Shown here piece after piece: positions 51,651 to 62,037 of a DNA stretch of 64,000 nucleotides. The stretch is from assembly GCA_963809695.1 (NCBI GenBank), contig CAWEKI010000009.1, positions 372,001-436,000 on the forward strand. The letters run 5' to 3'. A program made the position numbers and the translations under genes. This DNA is from JAGDMJ01 sp963809695 (lineage in GTDB: Bacteria > Bacteroidota > Ignavibacteria > UBA10030 > UBA6906). The notes below the pieces were generated by a model. The model was not told the DNA's origin and made no database searches. It saw only the letters and a list, made by a program, of their open reading frames with translations. The first letter of the stretch is position 1; every line of letters starts with the position of its first letter.

Positions 51651-53582
51651 TTATCGGACCAAACAGAGCTTCTTGGCGTCGTTAAAACCTCCCGCCTTCA
51701 GGCGGCAGAAATAAACCCCTGACGCCAGGTTGCTCGCGTTGAACTGCACGTCGTGGTAGCCGGCCTCGATTTCACCGTTCACCAATAGGGCGACTTCCTG
51801 GCCGAGTGAGCTGTAAACAGCGAGCTTTACATGGGAACGTTGAGGCAGATCATACGGGATCGTTGTCGACGGATTGAAGGGGTTTGGGAAATTCTGCTTC
51901 AGGGCAAAGACTGTTGGGGTGCCTGGCGTGGGATTGACAGACGATGAGGTAATCGTGAATGTCTGCTCGGGCGCGAATTGCGAAGCTGCAAGCTGGTTGT
52001 CAACCGACTGGACACTCCACGTGTATGTGCCGGGGCGAAGGTTTCTGACCGTGGCCGTTGTCCGCACCCCGGCATTTCCCATCTTTGGGACACGCCGGAA
52101 ACCGGTCACGGGGTTCGAGAGCGGCGACATGGCTTCTATTCCTCCGGGCGTGGTGCCGACACGCAGGTTGTAGCTGATCACGCTGGGGGGCGTTTCACGG
52201 TCGGTCGCGGGACTCCAGGAGAGTGTGACGCTGTTTCCATGCACCACCGCACCTGCTCCAGCTGGGACACTCGGCGCATCATTACTATCAACAACGACGA
52301 CGTTTCGGTAGAGAAGCGAGGCCGGCTTCAGAAGCTTATTGTCTGTGTACGGGTCTTGCCGGGGAACAGTTCCCCCGGTGACCAGCAGGTCCAACCGTCC
52401 GTCTTTGTCGTAGTCTCCCCATTCCACCGATCCCCACCATGTTCCGACAAGGTTCGCTCCGATGTCCGTGAATGTCCCGTCCCCGTTATTGTGGTAAACT
52501 CTCGTGGTCGGGTTGGTTCCGAGATAGAGATCGTGCCCTCCACTTATAGCGATGTCAAGAAAGCCGTCGTTGTCATAGTCGCCGACGGCAACTGCACCTA
52601 CCGTAACGGGTGCGAGCTGGGCGCCGATATCGTGGAATGTTCCTTCCCGATCGTTGTGATAGATCTTCGCAACCAGGCCGCTGCCTCCGCCCCCCGTCAA
52701 GAGAAGATCTGGCCAGCCATCATTGTCGTAATCAAACCAGGCCAGAGCCGAAGATGCGACTGCCTCGAACGAATCTTGGCCTTGCACCGGGTTCACGACC
52801 TCGACAAAAGACTGCATGCTGTCCCCCACCTGGGTGTTCCGGAAAAGACGGGTCTGCGCCCACCCACCCCACCCACTGATCAAGAGGTCAAGGTCACCAT
52901 CCCTGTCAAAGTCGGCCCACGCCACAGAACTCCCCCACACACCGGGTAGAGATGCCGGATCCTCGACAAGTTGGTTGTTGATATTCCTGTACAATTTCGA
53001 TAAGAACGTGCCCCCAAGGTCGGGCGATCCGCAGATGAAGAGGTCCAGCCGCCCGTCATTGTTGTAATCCACCCAGGTGACCGATCCGCCATTCACGTTC
53101 GTAATCGGTGCTTCCATATCAATGAACGATCCAACCACATTCCGGTAAACCCGCGAGACCGGATCCATCGTCCCGGGGGTCCGGTTTCCTTCGAAAGCGA
53201 TGTCATAGTCTCCGTCGTTTTCAAAATCTCCCCAGGTCATTCCCCGCTCGCAGGCAACCGGAACGAGATTGGCCTCGATGTTGATGAAACCGTTCACACT
53301 GTCGTTTGCGTAGATGCCGGACACCGTCCCTGTACTGCTGACACCCGCCATCAGAATATCAAGCCGAGAGTCATTGTTATAGTCGAAGAAGACGGCATCG
53401 CCGGCAACCACACCAGGAATGGAAGGCGTCTGGGGAACCCAGGCAATGCTGTCCAGCAGGACGTTGCGCTTTGTCAAGCGCTGCTGAGCATCTGCTGCTG
53501 CGACAGAGAGCACCGTTATGAGCATAACGAACGCGCACAGCGCGATGTGAAGCCGGGTACGATGGAGATGCGATGGAAACAT
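51651..53582 (-). CDS. Secreted FG-GAP/VCBS-repeat protein with type IX secretion sorting domain
   Basis: 643 residues. A signal peptide (about 1-31) is followed by seven repeats, roughly 60 residues apart, each with a calcium-binding DxDxDG-type loop: DYNNDSRLDI, DFENDGDYDI, DYNNDGRLDL, DFDRDGDLDL, DYDNDGWPDL, DYDNDGFLDI and DYDKDGRLDL. Together they suggest a seven-bladed integrin-like propeller. A fibronectin III-like domain (about 440-540) follows. The type-A T9SS tail begins LKQNFPNPFNPSTTIPYDL and ends near residue 643. A Shine-Dalgarno AAAGAGGA precedes ATG 53582. Likely exported cell-surface binding or adhesive protein; ligand unknown. Confidence 0.85.
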   Translation of the reverse strand: MFPSHLHRTRLHIALCAFVMLITVLSVAAADAQQRLTKRNVLLDSIAWVPQTPSIPGVVAGDAVFFDYNNDSRLDILMAGVSSTGTVSGIYANDSVNGFINIEANLVPVACERGMTWGDFENDGDYDIAFEGNRTPGTMDPVSRVYRNVVGSFIDMEAPITNVNGGSVTWVDYNNDGRLDLFICGSPDLGGTFLSKLYRNINNQLVEDPASLPGVWGSSVAWADFDRDGDLDLLISGWGGWAQTRLFRNTQVGDSMQSFVEVVNPVQGQDSFEAVASSALAWFDYDNDGWPDLLLTGGGGSGLVAKIYHNDREGTFHDIGAQLAPVTVGAVAVGDYDNDGFLDIAISGGHDLYLGTNPTTRVYHNNGDGTFTDIGANLVGTWWGSVEWGDYDKDGRLDLLVTGGTVPRQDPYTDNKLLKPASLLYRNVVVVDSNDAPSVPAGAGAVVHGNSVTLSWSPATDRETPPSVISYNLRVGTTPGGIEAMSPLSNPVTGFRRVPKMGNAGVRTTATVRNLRPGTYTWSVQSVDNQLAASQFAPEQTFTITSSSVNPTPGTPTVFALKQNFPNPFNPSTTIPYDLPQRSHVKLAVYSSLGQEVALLVNGEIEAGYHDVQFNASNLASGVYFCRLKAGGFNDAKKLCLVR

Positions 53583-53711
53583 GGAGTCCTCTTTCTTTCT
53601 GTTGAGCCGACGATTACCTCCAGCACGCTCATCTTCCCAACGAGCAAGAACGAAAAAAGGACCAGCGTCGGTGCAACGGGGGGATTGGCGTGGTCTGAGA
53701 ATGTGCACTTC

Positions 53712-53740
53712 AATATAGCGTACCATGAGTGGAGAATCAA
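53712..53740 (-). promoter_or_regulatory. Candidate promoter for the FG-GAP/T9SS gene
   Basis: Minus strand TTGATT (53740-53735), 17 bases, TATATT (53717-53712). Start near 53705 and a leader of about 123 bases. An 8-bp inverted repeat lies 29 bases upstream of the -35. Confidence 0.5.
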
Positions 53741-53768
53741 TGACCGGGAGCAAAACGAGCTCACGGAA

Positions 53769-53797
53769 GAGTTACCCATGAGAGTCAATGGTAACTC
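53769..53797. promoter_or_regulatory. Inverted repeat upstream of the T9SS-gene promoter
   Basis: Perfect arms GAGTTACC (53769-53776) and GGTAACTC (53790-53797) with a 13-base spacer. The centre-to-centre distance of 21 bases, two DNA turns, is compatible with an activator dimer site upstream of the -35. No regulator gene is adjacent. Confidence 0.35.
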
Positions 53798-53966
53798 AAT
53801 GCGCTCGAATTTCGCACTGTATATATTTGGAGAACGTAGGCTAGGGGCTCGTCGAGAAAGCAGCAAGAGGTCAGAAGTCAGAAAAGCGAGGAATAGATGT
53901 CAGGTGAGTGATTGGTGACCCCGCCATCCACATCGGTGTCCATCTACCATCTGTGTTTATCTGTGG

Positions 53967-54000
53967 CAAAAAAACCAAAGGCCCGATTTTCATCGGGCCC
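53967..54000 (-). terminator. Intrinsic terminator of the nuo operon
   Basis: On the minus strand GGCCCGAT and ATCGGGCC (53999-53992 and 53987-53980) with a GAAA loop, followed by TTTGGTTTTTTT. It lies 44 bases after the nuoN stop, an excellent terminator. Confidence 0.85.
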
Positions 54001-54043
54001 TGGCACACATGGAATCCCACGTCTATCGGCTTACGTTTTCTTC

Positions 54044-55555
54044 TTACGGTGTCCCGAAAATCCTCACCGACGCCTGTGCGAGATGCACGAGCGGCGAGAA
54101 GTAGATCCCCAGAAGGACCGTCGGGACGAGGAGCACGAGCAGCGTGACGGTCTGCACGCTGCCGAAGGTCAACGCAGGTGCCTGTTCCGATACACCCTGG
54201 CGCAGGAACATGTTCCTGAGCACACGCACATAGTAATAGAGCGCTATGACACTGTTCAACGCACCCACCACCGCCAGCCAGACCCAGCCGTGGTTGATCA
54301 GCGCCGCGAACAGATACAATTTGCCGATAAATCCTGCCGTCGGCGGAAGCCCGGTCAGCGATATCAGGAAAATCGCAAGGGCTACGGTCAGGAATGGCGC
54401 GCGGGAGCCAAGACCCTTGTAGTCTTCGATGTCCTCGCTGCCAATCTTGTTCGCGATCAACATAACGACATAGAACGCGCCCAGGTTCATGAAGAGATAG
54501 ATCACGAAGTACAGCAGAACCGCGGTAATTCCCTCGTTGCTCAGCACGACCACGCCCATGAGGAGGTATCCAGCATGCGCGATGCTCGAATACGCCAGGA
54601 GCCGCTTCATGTTGTTCTGCCAGATCGCGACCACGTTGCCGAGCGTCATGGTGAGCACGGAAAGCGCGGCAATGATCTGAGTCCACTCGAACCCCTGCAG
54701 GGTTGCCCAGGTTCCGGCCGGAAGCGCGACCGCGCTGTTATCGATAAAGGTCACTTTCAGAAAACGGATCATCATGGCAAACCCGCCCGCCTTGGACGCC
54801 ACAGCGAGGAATGCGGTGATCGTGATCGGCGCTCCTTCATATACGTCCGGAGCCCAGAAGTGGAACGGTACCGCAGAGATCTTGTACCCAAAGCCCGCAA
54901 GCGTGAGCACGCCGGCAATCAGCAGCACATAGCTGGTGGTCCCTCCTCCCGCCAGCACCGCAGGAAGATTCTGATTGATCGTATAGATATCCAGAGACCC
55001 CGTCAGGCCATAGATAATGGAGATGCCATACAGCATGAGCCCGGAAGAGAATGCGCCATAGATCACGTACTTGAGGGACGCCTCGCTGGAATCGCTTGCC
55101 TCCCGTGTGTATCCTGCCAGGATGTATGAGCTGATGGAGGACAGCTCCAGTGCCAGATACATCATCAGCAAGTTGCTGGCCCCTGCCATAAGAACCATGC
55201 CCAGCGTCAGGGCAACCAGCAACGCGTAGTACTCGCCGAGCTTCCGACCGGGCGAATTGAGCTCGGCGGAACTGAGTGAAAACACGACAATCAGGATGGC
55301 CGAGAGAAGTATGACGATCTTGAAAAAGAAGGCGAAGGGATCAACGGCCACCATGTTGAAGAAAATCGACGTATGCATGCCGCTTTGAGCCAGGACCAGC
55401 GCGCCGGTGACGAGGAAGCCGGCCATTGCCACGGTTGCCACCACCGGGGCAGACCGCCTGGCGATCAGGTCGGCAACAATCGCGACCAGCAGGGTTACCG
55501 TCAGCGCGATCTCGGGATAGAAGAACGACAGGTCTTTGAGGATTTGTTCAGACAT
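54044..55555 (-). CDS. nuoN: NADH-quinone oxidoreductase subunit N
   Basis: Proton-channel subunit of complex I, 503 residues with about 14 hydrophobic spans. Family residues include LDIYTINQNLPAVL and the Lys/His pump-region pieces VPFHFWAPDVYEGAP and KRLLAYSSIAHAGYLLMG. It is the last gene of the nuo operon, 76 bases after nuoM, a gap that contains a strong hairpin, and is followed by the operon terminator. Confidence 0.94.
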   Translation of the reverse strand: MSEQILKDLSFFYPEIALTVTLLVAIVADLIARRSAPVVATVAMAGFLVTGALVLAQSGMHTSIFFNMVAVDPFAFFFKIVILLSAILIVVFSLSSAELNSPGRKLGEYYALLVALTLGMVLMAGASNLLMMYLALELSSISSYILAGYTREASDSSEASLKYVIYGAFSSGLMLYGISIIYGLTGSLDIYTINQNLPAVLAGGGTTSYVLLIAGVLTLAGFGYKISAVPFHFWAPDVYEGAPITITAFLAVASKAGGFAMMIRFLKVTFIDNSAVALPAGTWATLQGFEWTQIIAALSVLTMTLGNVVAIWQNNMKRLLAYSSIAHAGYLLMGVVVLSNEGITAVLLYFVIYLFMNLGAFYVVMLIANKIGSEDIEDYKGLGSRAPFLTVALAIFLISLTGLPPTAGFIGKLYLFAALINHGWVWLAVVGALNSVIALYYYVRVLRNMFLRQGVSEQAPALTFGSVQTVTLLVLLVPTVLLGIYFSPLVHLAQASVRIFGTP

Positions 55556-55631
55556 AACAACCTTGAGTCATCGAGTCGTAGTCAGGGTGGGACTGTGTAT
55601 CACAGTCCAGCATCTAAAATCCAAAATGGGG

Positions 55632-57287
<1,656 letters not shown>

Positions 57288-57311
57288 TAACGTTCTATCC
57301 TCCAGTACAGG

Positions 57312-59387
57312 TTATTGCACAAGCCGGAACACAAAGTAAAACACCATGACGCCGAAGACCGCAAACACCACGTACGTTTGAACCTTGCCCGTTTGCAGCT
57401 TCCGCAGGACAAGCCCCAGAAAACCGGACAGGTACGCGGTCAGGTTCACCGCGCCGTCGATGACCACGTTGTCGAACTTGCCGCTGATGAACGATGTCAC
57501 GCGGGTGATTCCGCCCATGGCGTTCACGATGCCATCAATGACGTTATTGTCAAACCATCGCATCGCATTCGTCAGGGCGAGCGTCCCTTCGACCACAACG
57601 CCGTTATACAGCTCGTCGAAATACCACTTGTTCAGCAGGAAGGCGTGCACACCCTTGTATTTCTCCGCGATCTTGTCCGCATCCACCCGCTTCCAGTAGT
57701 ATGTCATGAAGGCAATCGCGATACCGCTCAAGGCGACAAGGAGCGACAACAGGGGGGCAAGCAACTCTACGTGCTCCAGCGTCTTCTCGAAGACCTCGGC
57801 CGAAGGTGCGGCAAGGGCGGCCGGCACCACCGTTTCGGGACGCTCCACTGCATGCGCGATCCAGCCGTCTGCTCCGCTGAACGGGTTGAAGCTGTAGAAG
57901 ATGAAGAACGAGAGCACGGCAAGAATGATGAGGGGCACGGTCATCACGTGGGGAGATTCCTTGATGTGCTCGAACCGGCGGGCGTCTTTATGCTCTCCCA
58001 TGAAGGTGAGGATCACGATACGAAACATGTAGAATGCCGTCATCCCGGCGACAAGGAACCCGATCACCGGAATCAGGGCATGTCCGGTGAGCCCGCCGTA
58101 GACCAGTGTGCCTGCGAGAATCTCATCCTTGCTCAGGAAGCCGGACGTGAACGGAATGCCCGATATTGCCAGCGTGTAGACCACGAATGTCCAGAAGGTT
58201 ATGGGCATCTTTTCCCGCAGCCCTCCCATGTTCCGGATGTCCTGCGGATCGGTGTGGTGGTCCCCCTGATGATGCAGTGCATGATGCATGGCATGGATCA
58301 CGGAGCCCGATCCGAGGAAGAGCCCCGCTTTGAACATGGCATGTGTGACCAGGTGGAAGAAGCCTGCCGTGTACGCGCCCACGCCCAAGCCCATGATCAT
58401 GTAGCCAAGCTGGCTGATCGTGGAATACGCAAGCACCTTCTTGATGTCGTTCTGTGCGATCGCAATCGTCGCGGAGATGAATGCCGTAATGGCGCCGATG
58501 TACGCGATCACCATCAAGGCCTGAGCGGTCATGAGCGGGAACGTCCTGGCAACAAGGTAGACTCCCGCGGCCACCATCGTGGCAGCGTGGATCAATGCGC
58601 TGACAGGGGTCGGGCCTTCCATGGCATCGGGAAGCCAGACATGAAGGGGAAATTGGGCGGACTTGCCCACCGCGCCGCAGAAGATCAGGATGCCGGCCGC
58701 CGTCAGCCACCATTCGCTCCCATTCGGAAGCTGGCCGGCCTTGATGCCATCAAAGATCTCCTGAAGCCCGAATGTATGGAACGTCGCATACATGAGCAGG
58801 ATGCCGATCAGGAATCCGAAGTCCCCGATACGGTTCACCACGAACGCCTTGATGGCGGCATTGGAAGCGCTCTTCTTCTCATACCAGTGACCGATCAGCA
58901 GGTACGAGCAGATACCGACCAGCTCCCATCCCACGTAGAGCATGAACAGGTTGTTGGCCAGGACGATCTCCAGCATGGAGAAGGAGAAGAGTCCGAGGTA
59001 GGCGAAATAGCGAGAGTACCGGACATCTCCCTGCATATAGCCGATGGAGAAGAAGTGCACCAGCGTGCTGATGAGCGTGACGACCACCAGCATGATTGCC
59101 GTGAGGTTGTCGATGGAAAAGCCAAGGACAATCTTCAACGGACCGATGCCCGGGACGTTGTTGAAGTCCACCCAGGTGAAATTCAGCGTCAGGGTCTCAT
59201 GCGGGTAGTTCATGAGCTTCTGCCCCAAGACCACGACCGCACAGAGCAGCGCCGTGGTAATGATTGCCGTCTCGATCCAGTCTCCCTGCTTCGGCAGTCT
59301 CTTGCCGAAGAAGATCATCACGGTAAAGCCGAGCAGCGGCAGCAGCAACGCAGCCAGTGCGATGGACATCAAGGTGTCGTGTGGCAT
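57312..59387 (-). CDS. nuoL: NADH-quinone oxidoreductase subunit L
   Basis: 691 residues. Antiporter-like subunit with an added C-terminal lateral helix. Visible pieces are LFMLYVGWELVGICSYLLIG, QFPLHVWLPDAMEGPTPVSA and KKVLAYSTISQLGYMIMG. Its long C-terminal part (about 560-691) fits the horizontal helix that ties L, M and N together. A His-rich loop (about 360-372, HAMHHALHHQGDHH) is noticeable. Confidence 0.95.
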   Translation of the reverse strand: MPHDTLMSIALAALLLPLLGFTVMIFFGKRLPKQGDWIETAIITTALLCAVVVLGQKLMNYPHETLTLNFTWVDFNNVPGIGPLKIVLGFSIDNLTAIMLVVVTLISTLVHFFSIGYMQGDVRYSRYFAYLGLFSFSMLEIVLANNLFMLYVGWELVGICSYLLIGHWYEKKSASNAAIKAFVVNRIGDFGFLIGILLMYATFHTFGLQEIFDGIKAGQLPNGSEWWLTAAGILIFCGAVGKSAQFPLHVWLPDAMEGPTPVSALIHAATMVAAGVYLVARTFPLMTAQALMVIAYIGAITAFISATIAIAQNDIKKVLAYSTISQLGYMIMGLGVGAYTAGFFHLVTHAMFKAGLFLGSGSVIHAMHHALHHQGDHHTDPQDIRNMGGLREKMPITFWTFVVYTLAISGIPFTSGFLSKDEILAGTLVYGGLTGHALIPVIGFLVAGMTAFYMFRIVILTFMGEHKDARRFEHIKESPHVMTVPLIILAVLSFFIFYSFNPFSGADGWIAHAVERPETVVPAALAAPSAEVFEKTLEHVELLAPLLSLLVALSGIAIAFMTYYWKRVDADKIAEKYKGVHAFLLNKWYFDELYNGVVVEGTLALTNAMRWFDNNVIDGIVNAMGGITRVTSFISGKFDNVVIDGAVNLTAYLSGFLGLVLRKLQTGKVQTYVVFAVFGVMVFYFVFRLVQ

Positions 59388-59396
59388 AGGGGGTTC

Positions 59397-59750
59397 TTAC
59401 TCTTTCAGGTTGCTCACTTCATCCACGTTCACGGTGTGGAACCGGTGATAGATGTTCAAAATAATCGCCAGGGCGATGGCCGCTTCGCAGGCGGCAAGGA
59501 TGATGACGAAAATGGCCGCGACCTGGCCGTCGAGCCTCAAGGTACTGTACCGGGAGAAGGCGATCAGGTTGATGTTTGCGGCATTGAGAACCAGCTCCAC
59601 GCCCATGAGGACCAGAATGGCATTCTTCCTCGTGATGATTCCGTACAGCCCCAGAGCGAAAAGCACGGCACTGACGATAAGGAAATGCGCCAGCTGCACA
59701 TGGGGAAGCCAGGCAGCGAATTCGTTCCAGAAGACCGACAGAGCGCTCAT
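59397..59750 (-). CDS. nuoK: NADH-quinone oxidoreductase subunit K
   Basis: 117 residues with three hydrophobic spans. The conserved pair of Glu residues sits in MGVELVLNAANIN and in AACEAAIALAI. Its start overlaps the nuoJ stop by four bases. The C-terminal tail (NVDEVSNLKE) is slightly longer than usual. Confidence 0.94.
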   Translation of the reverse strand: MSALSVFWNEFAAWLPHVQLAHFLIVSAVLFALGLYGIITRKNAILVLMGVELVLNAANINLIAFSRYSTLRLDGQVAAIFVIILAACEAAIALAIILNIYHRFHTVNVDEVSNLKE

Positions 59751-60256
59751 TGTGCCACCCTCCTGTTCCGGCGGGCCGTCATCGCAGCGCCGATCAATGC
59801 GACAAGCAGGATGACCGAGGCGACCTCAAACGGCAGCAGATAACCGGTCATGAGCATCTCTCCGAGAGCCTGGGTCGTGGGGGGAAGGGTGATCATCGCG
59901 GCGCCCGTGGTCCTCCAGGTGGAGTAGAAGAGCCCCGCCAGGGTTCCCGCCACGATCGCCACCAGGATCAGGGCCGGGATGGTCTGGAACGTGCCGGTCT
60001 TGATCTCCACATTGATCACCTTGTTGGTGAGCATGACGCCGAACAACATGAGCACAAGAATGCCGCCGACGTAGATCAGGATCTGCGTGACCGCGAGGAA
60101 GTCCGCCTGAAGCAGCGCATAGATGCCCGCGACGCCGAAGAACGTGAAGAGCAGCGCGAAGGCCGAGTAAATGATGTTCTTCGAGAACACCACGATGAAC
60201 CCGGAGACGATCGTGATGACCGCAAAGACAAAGAAGACAAGATCGAAAAGTTGCAT
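59747..60256 (-). CDS. nuoJ: NADH-quinone oxidoreductase subunit J
   Basis: 169 residues, five hydrophobic spans, with the family segment FLAVTQILIYVGGILVLMLF near residue 55. Normal length. The ATG follows the nuoI stop by four bases and its stop overlaps nuoK. Confidence 0.93.
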   Translation of the reverse strand: MQLFDLVFFVFAVITIVSGFIVVFSKNIIYSAFALLFTFFGVAGIYALLQADFLAVTQILIYVGGILVLMLFGVMLTNKVINVEIKTGTFQTIPALILVAIVAGTLAGLFYSTWRTTGAAMITLPPTTQALGEMLMTGYLLPFEVASVILLVALIGAAMTARRNRRVAQ

Positions 60257-60260
60257 AAGG

Positions 60261-60926
60261 CTATACGGTTGTTCCTGTTGCTGAAGTTGGCCCTGTTTTT
60301 TCGCCTGAGACAGGCGCGGAAGCGGGAGCAGCTGGCATCGGTGTCGCCGCAGGTTTCGCTGCGACCGCGGAGGCGGCCGGCCCGGGCGCCGCTGGCTTCG
60401 GCGCTGCTGCGGCTGCAGCCTTCTTCGCTGCCTGCTCTTTCTCGTGGGCGGCCAGTTTCGTCTTCGCCTGCTCGATGGCCTCCGGCGGCATCACGGCAAA
60501 ATTGTAGATAAGAGCCTGGCGGTCGTATTCGGAAAATTCGTACACATCCGTCATCTTGATGCATTCCGTCGGGCAGGGAGGCACGCACAGTCCGCAGTAG
60601 CAGCATTTCGCAATATCAATGTCGAAGCGCGGGACATACAATCGCTTCTTCGTCCCCACCGACGTCAGCCCGAGGTCCACATCAGGCGTGGACTTGATCG
60701 TCTCGATCGTGATGCAGTCCACCGGGCAGGCCATGGAGCACTGATCACATCCGATGCAATCATCCATATTCACGTACAGGCGGTTGCGCGCCCGGTCGGG
60801 CAGTTGCAGCCGGACATCGGGATACTGGATCGTGACCGCAGGCGTGAAGAGATGACGCCAGGTCACCTTCATGCCGATCAGCACGGTCAGGAGGCCGTCC
60901 CAGATGTTTTGGAAATACTGTTGCAT
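60261..60926 (-). CDS. nuoI: NADH-quinone oxidoreductase subunit I with Ala/Pro-rich tail
   Basis: 221 residues. Two 4Fe-4S clusters (N6a and N6b) are formed by CIGCDQCSMACPVDCI and CCYCGLCVPPCPTECI (about 60-120). The usual protein ends near residue 165. Here about 55 more residues follow, almost entirely Ala, Pro, Lys, Thr and Ser, ending SATGTTV. The start is ATG 60926 behind AAGGA; a TTG at 60944 would add six residues. It delivers electrons to NuoB. Confidence 0.93.
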   Translation of the reverse strand: MQQYFQNIWDGLLTVLIGMKVTWRHLFTPAVTIQYPDVRLQLPDRARNRLYVNMDDCIGCDQCSMACPVDCITIETIKSTPDVDLGLTSVGTKKRLYVPRFDIDIAKCCYCGLCVPPCPTECIKMTDVYEFSEYDRQALIYNFAVMPPEAIEQAKTKLAAHEKEQAAKKAAAAAAPKPAAPGPAASAVAAKPAATPMPAAPASAPVSGEKTGPTSATGTTV

Positions 60927-60974
60927 AACAGGTCCTTCAAGCAATCCAGAATCAGAGACGTGATGCCCGCGCGG

Positions 60975-62000
60975 TCAACGCGCCAGCATCACCCAGAAGC
61001 CCACGCCGAGCACGATCAGGAACGAGAACGGAATGAGCACCTTCCAGCCGACATACATCAACTGATCCACGCGCAGCCGGGGGAGGGTCCACCGCAGCCA
61101 CATCTGAACAAAAATAAACGTCATCCCTTTGGCGATGAACCAGAGCGCGCCCCACCAGGGGCCCGACAGGAATGCGCCGAACGGGCTGTTCCATCCCCCC
61201 AGGAAGAGTGTTGTGGCGATAGCCGAGACCGCGAACATGTTGGCATATTCGGAGAGGAATAGCAGCGCGAAGCGCATCCCGCCATACTCTGTATGATAGC
61301 CTCCTACCAGTTCCGATTCCGCCTCGGGTATGTCGAAAGGAGTCCGGTTCGCTTCCGCAAGCGAGGCGACGAAGTAGATCACACAGGCGAGCAACAGGAA
61401 CGGAAACTTCTGGAAAACGAACCAGTTCCAGAACCACCCGGACTGCTGTTGATTGATCAGTTGAAGATCGAACGTCCCGGAAACCATGACAACCGCAAGC
61501 AGCGAGATTGCCACGGGAATCTCATAGCTGACGATCTGCGCCGCTGAGCGAAGCGCGCCAAAAAGAGACCATTTGTTGTTCGAGGCCCACCCTGCCATCA
61601 AGAGGCCGATCACGACCAGCGACGAGATGGAGATAACATAGAAGAGGCCGACGTTGATCTCGCTGCCGACGTACGCCGCGCTGAACGGGATCGCTGCATA
61701 CGCCGCGTAGGATCCGGCAAACACCACATACGGAGCCAGTTTGAAGAGGGTTTTATCTGCCGCCGACGGGATGATGTCCTCTTTCTGAATGAGCTTCAGG
61801 ATGTCTGCGATCGTCTGCGACCATCCATGCCATCCGCCGGTCCGCATCGGGCCGAGACGGTCCTGCATGTGCGCCGAGACCTTCCGCTCCCACCAGACTG
61901 CGAACAGGGCAAATGGGATTACCCAAAGCAGGGGGACAATGGCCATCAGCGCATAGACGAGGATTTCGTTCTGGAGAAGGCTTGTGAGTGCTTCTTTCAT
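60975..62000 (-). CDS. nuoH: NADH-quinone oxidoreductase subunit H
   Basis: 341 residues, eight hydrophobic spans. Conserved quinone-cavity pieces include ERKVSAHMQDRLGPMRTGGW, the NRTPFDIPEAESELVGGYHTEY region and a TLPRLRVDQLMYVGWKVLIP segment. In the operon it follows nuoD directly (37 bases), where nuoEFG would sit between D and H in the 14-gene order. Confidence 0.95.
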   Translation of the reverse strand: MKEALTSLLQNEILVYALMAIVPLLWVIPFALFAVWWERKVSAHMQDRLGPMRTGGWHGWSQTIADILKLIQKEDIIPSAADKTLFKLAPYVVFAGSYAAYAAIPFSAAYVGSEINVGLFYVISISSLVVIGLLMAGWASNNKWSLFGALRSAAQIVSYEIPVAISLLAVVMVSGTFDLQLINQQQSGWFWNWFVFQKFPFLLLACVIYFVASLAEANRTPFDIPEAESELVGGYHTEYGGMRFALLFLSEYANMFAVSAIATTLFLGGWNSPFGAFLSGPWWGALWFIAKGMTFIFVQMWLRWTLPRLRVDQLMYVGWKVLIPFSFLIVLGVGFWVMLAR

Positions 62001-62037
62001 GCGAGTCGATTCATTGAGTCATTGTGTGATCGGGACG

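Larger units (their letters stand above)
53583..54043. other. Intergenic region with promoter, inverted repeat, degenerate repeats and nuo terminator
   Basis: 461 bases without a gene. From right to left it holds the nuo terminator, a degenerate run of CATC-containing units (about 53922-53967: CCACATCGG, CCATCTACC, ATCTGTGTT, ATCTGTGG), an inverted repeat (53769-53797) and a promoter (53712-53740). No reading frame looks coding. Confidence 0.5.

Noticed and set aside
57315..59843. Very long open frame antisense to nuoL and nuoK
   Set aside because: It mirrors the codon bias of the real genes on the opposite strand and gives a low-complexity charged product with no family resemblance. Similar antisense frames at 4658-6736 and 55536-57254 are rejected for the same reason.
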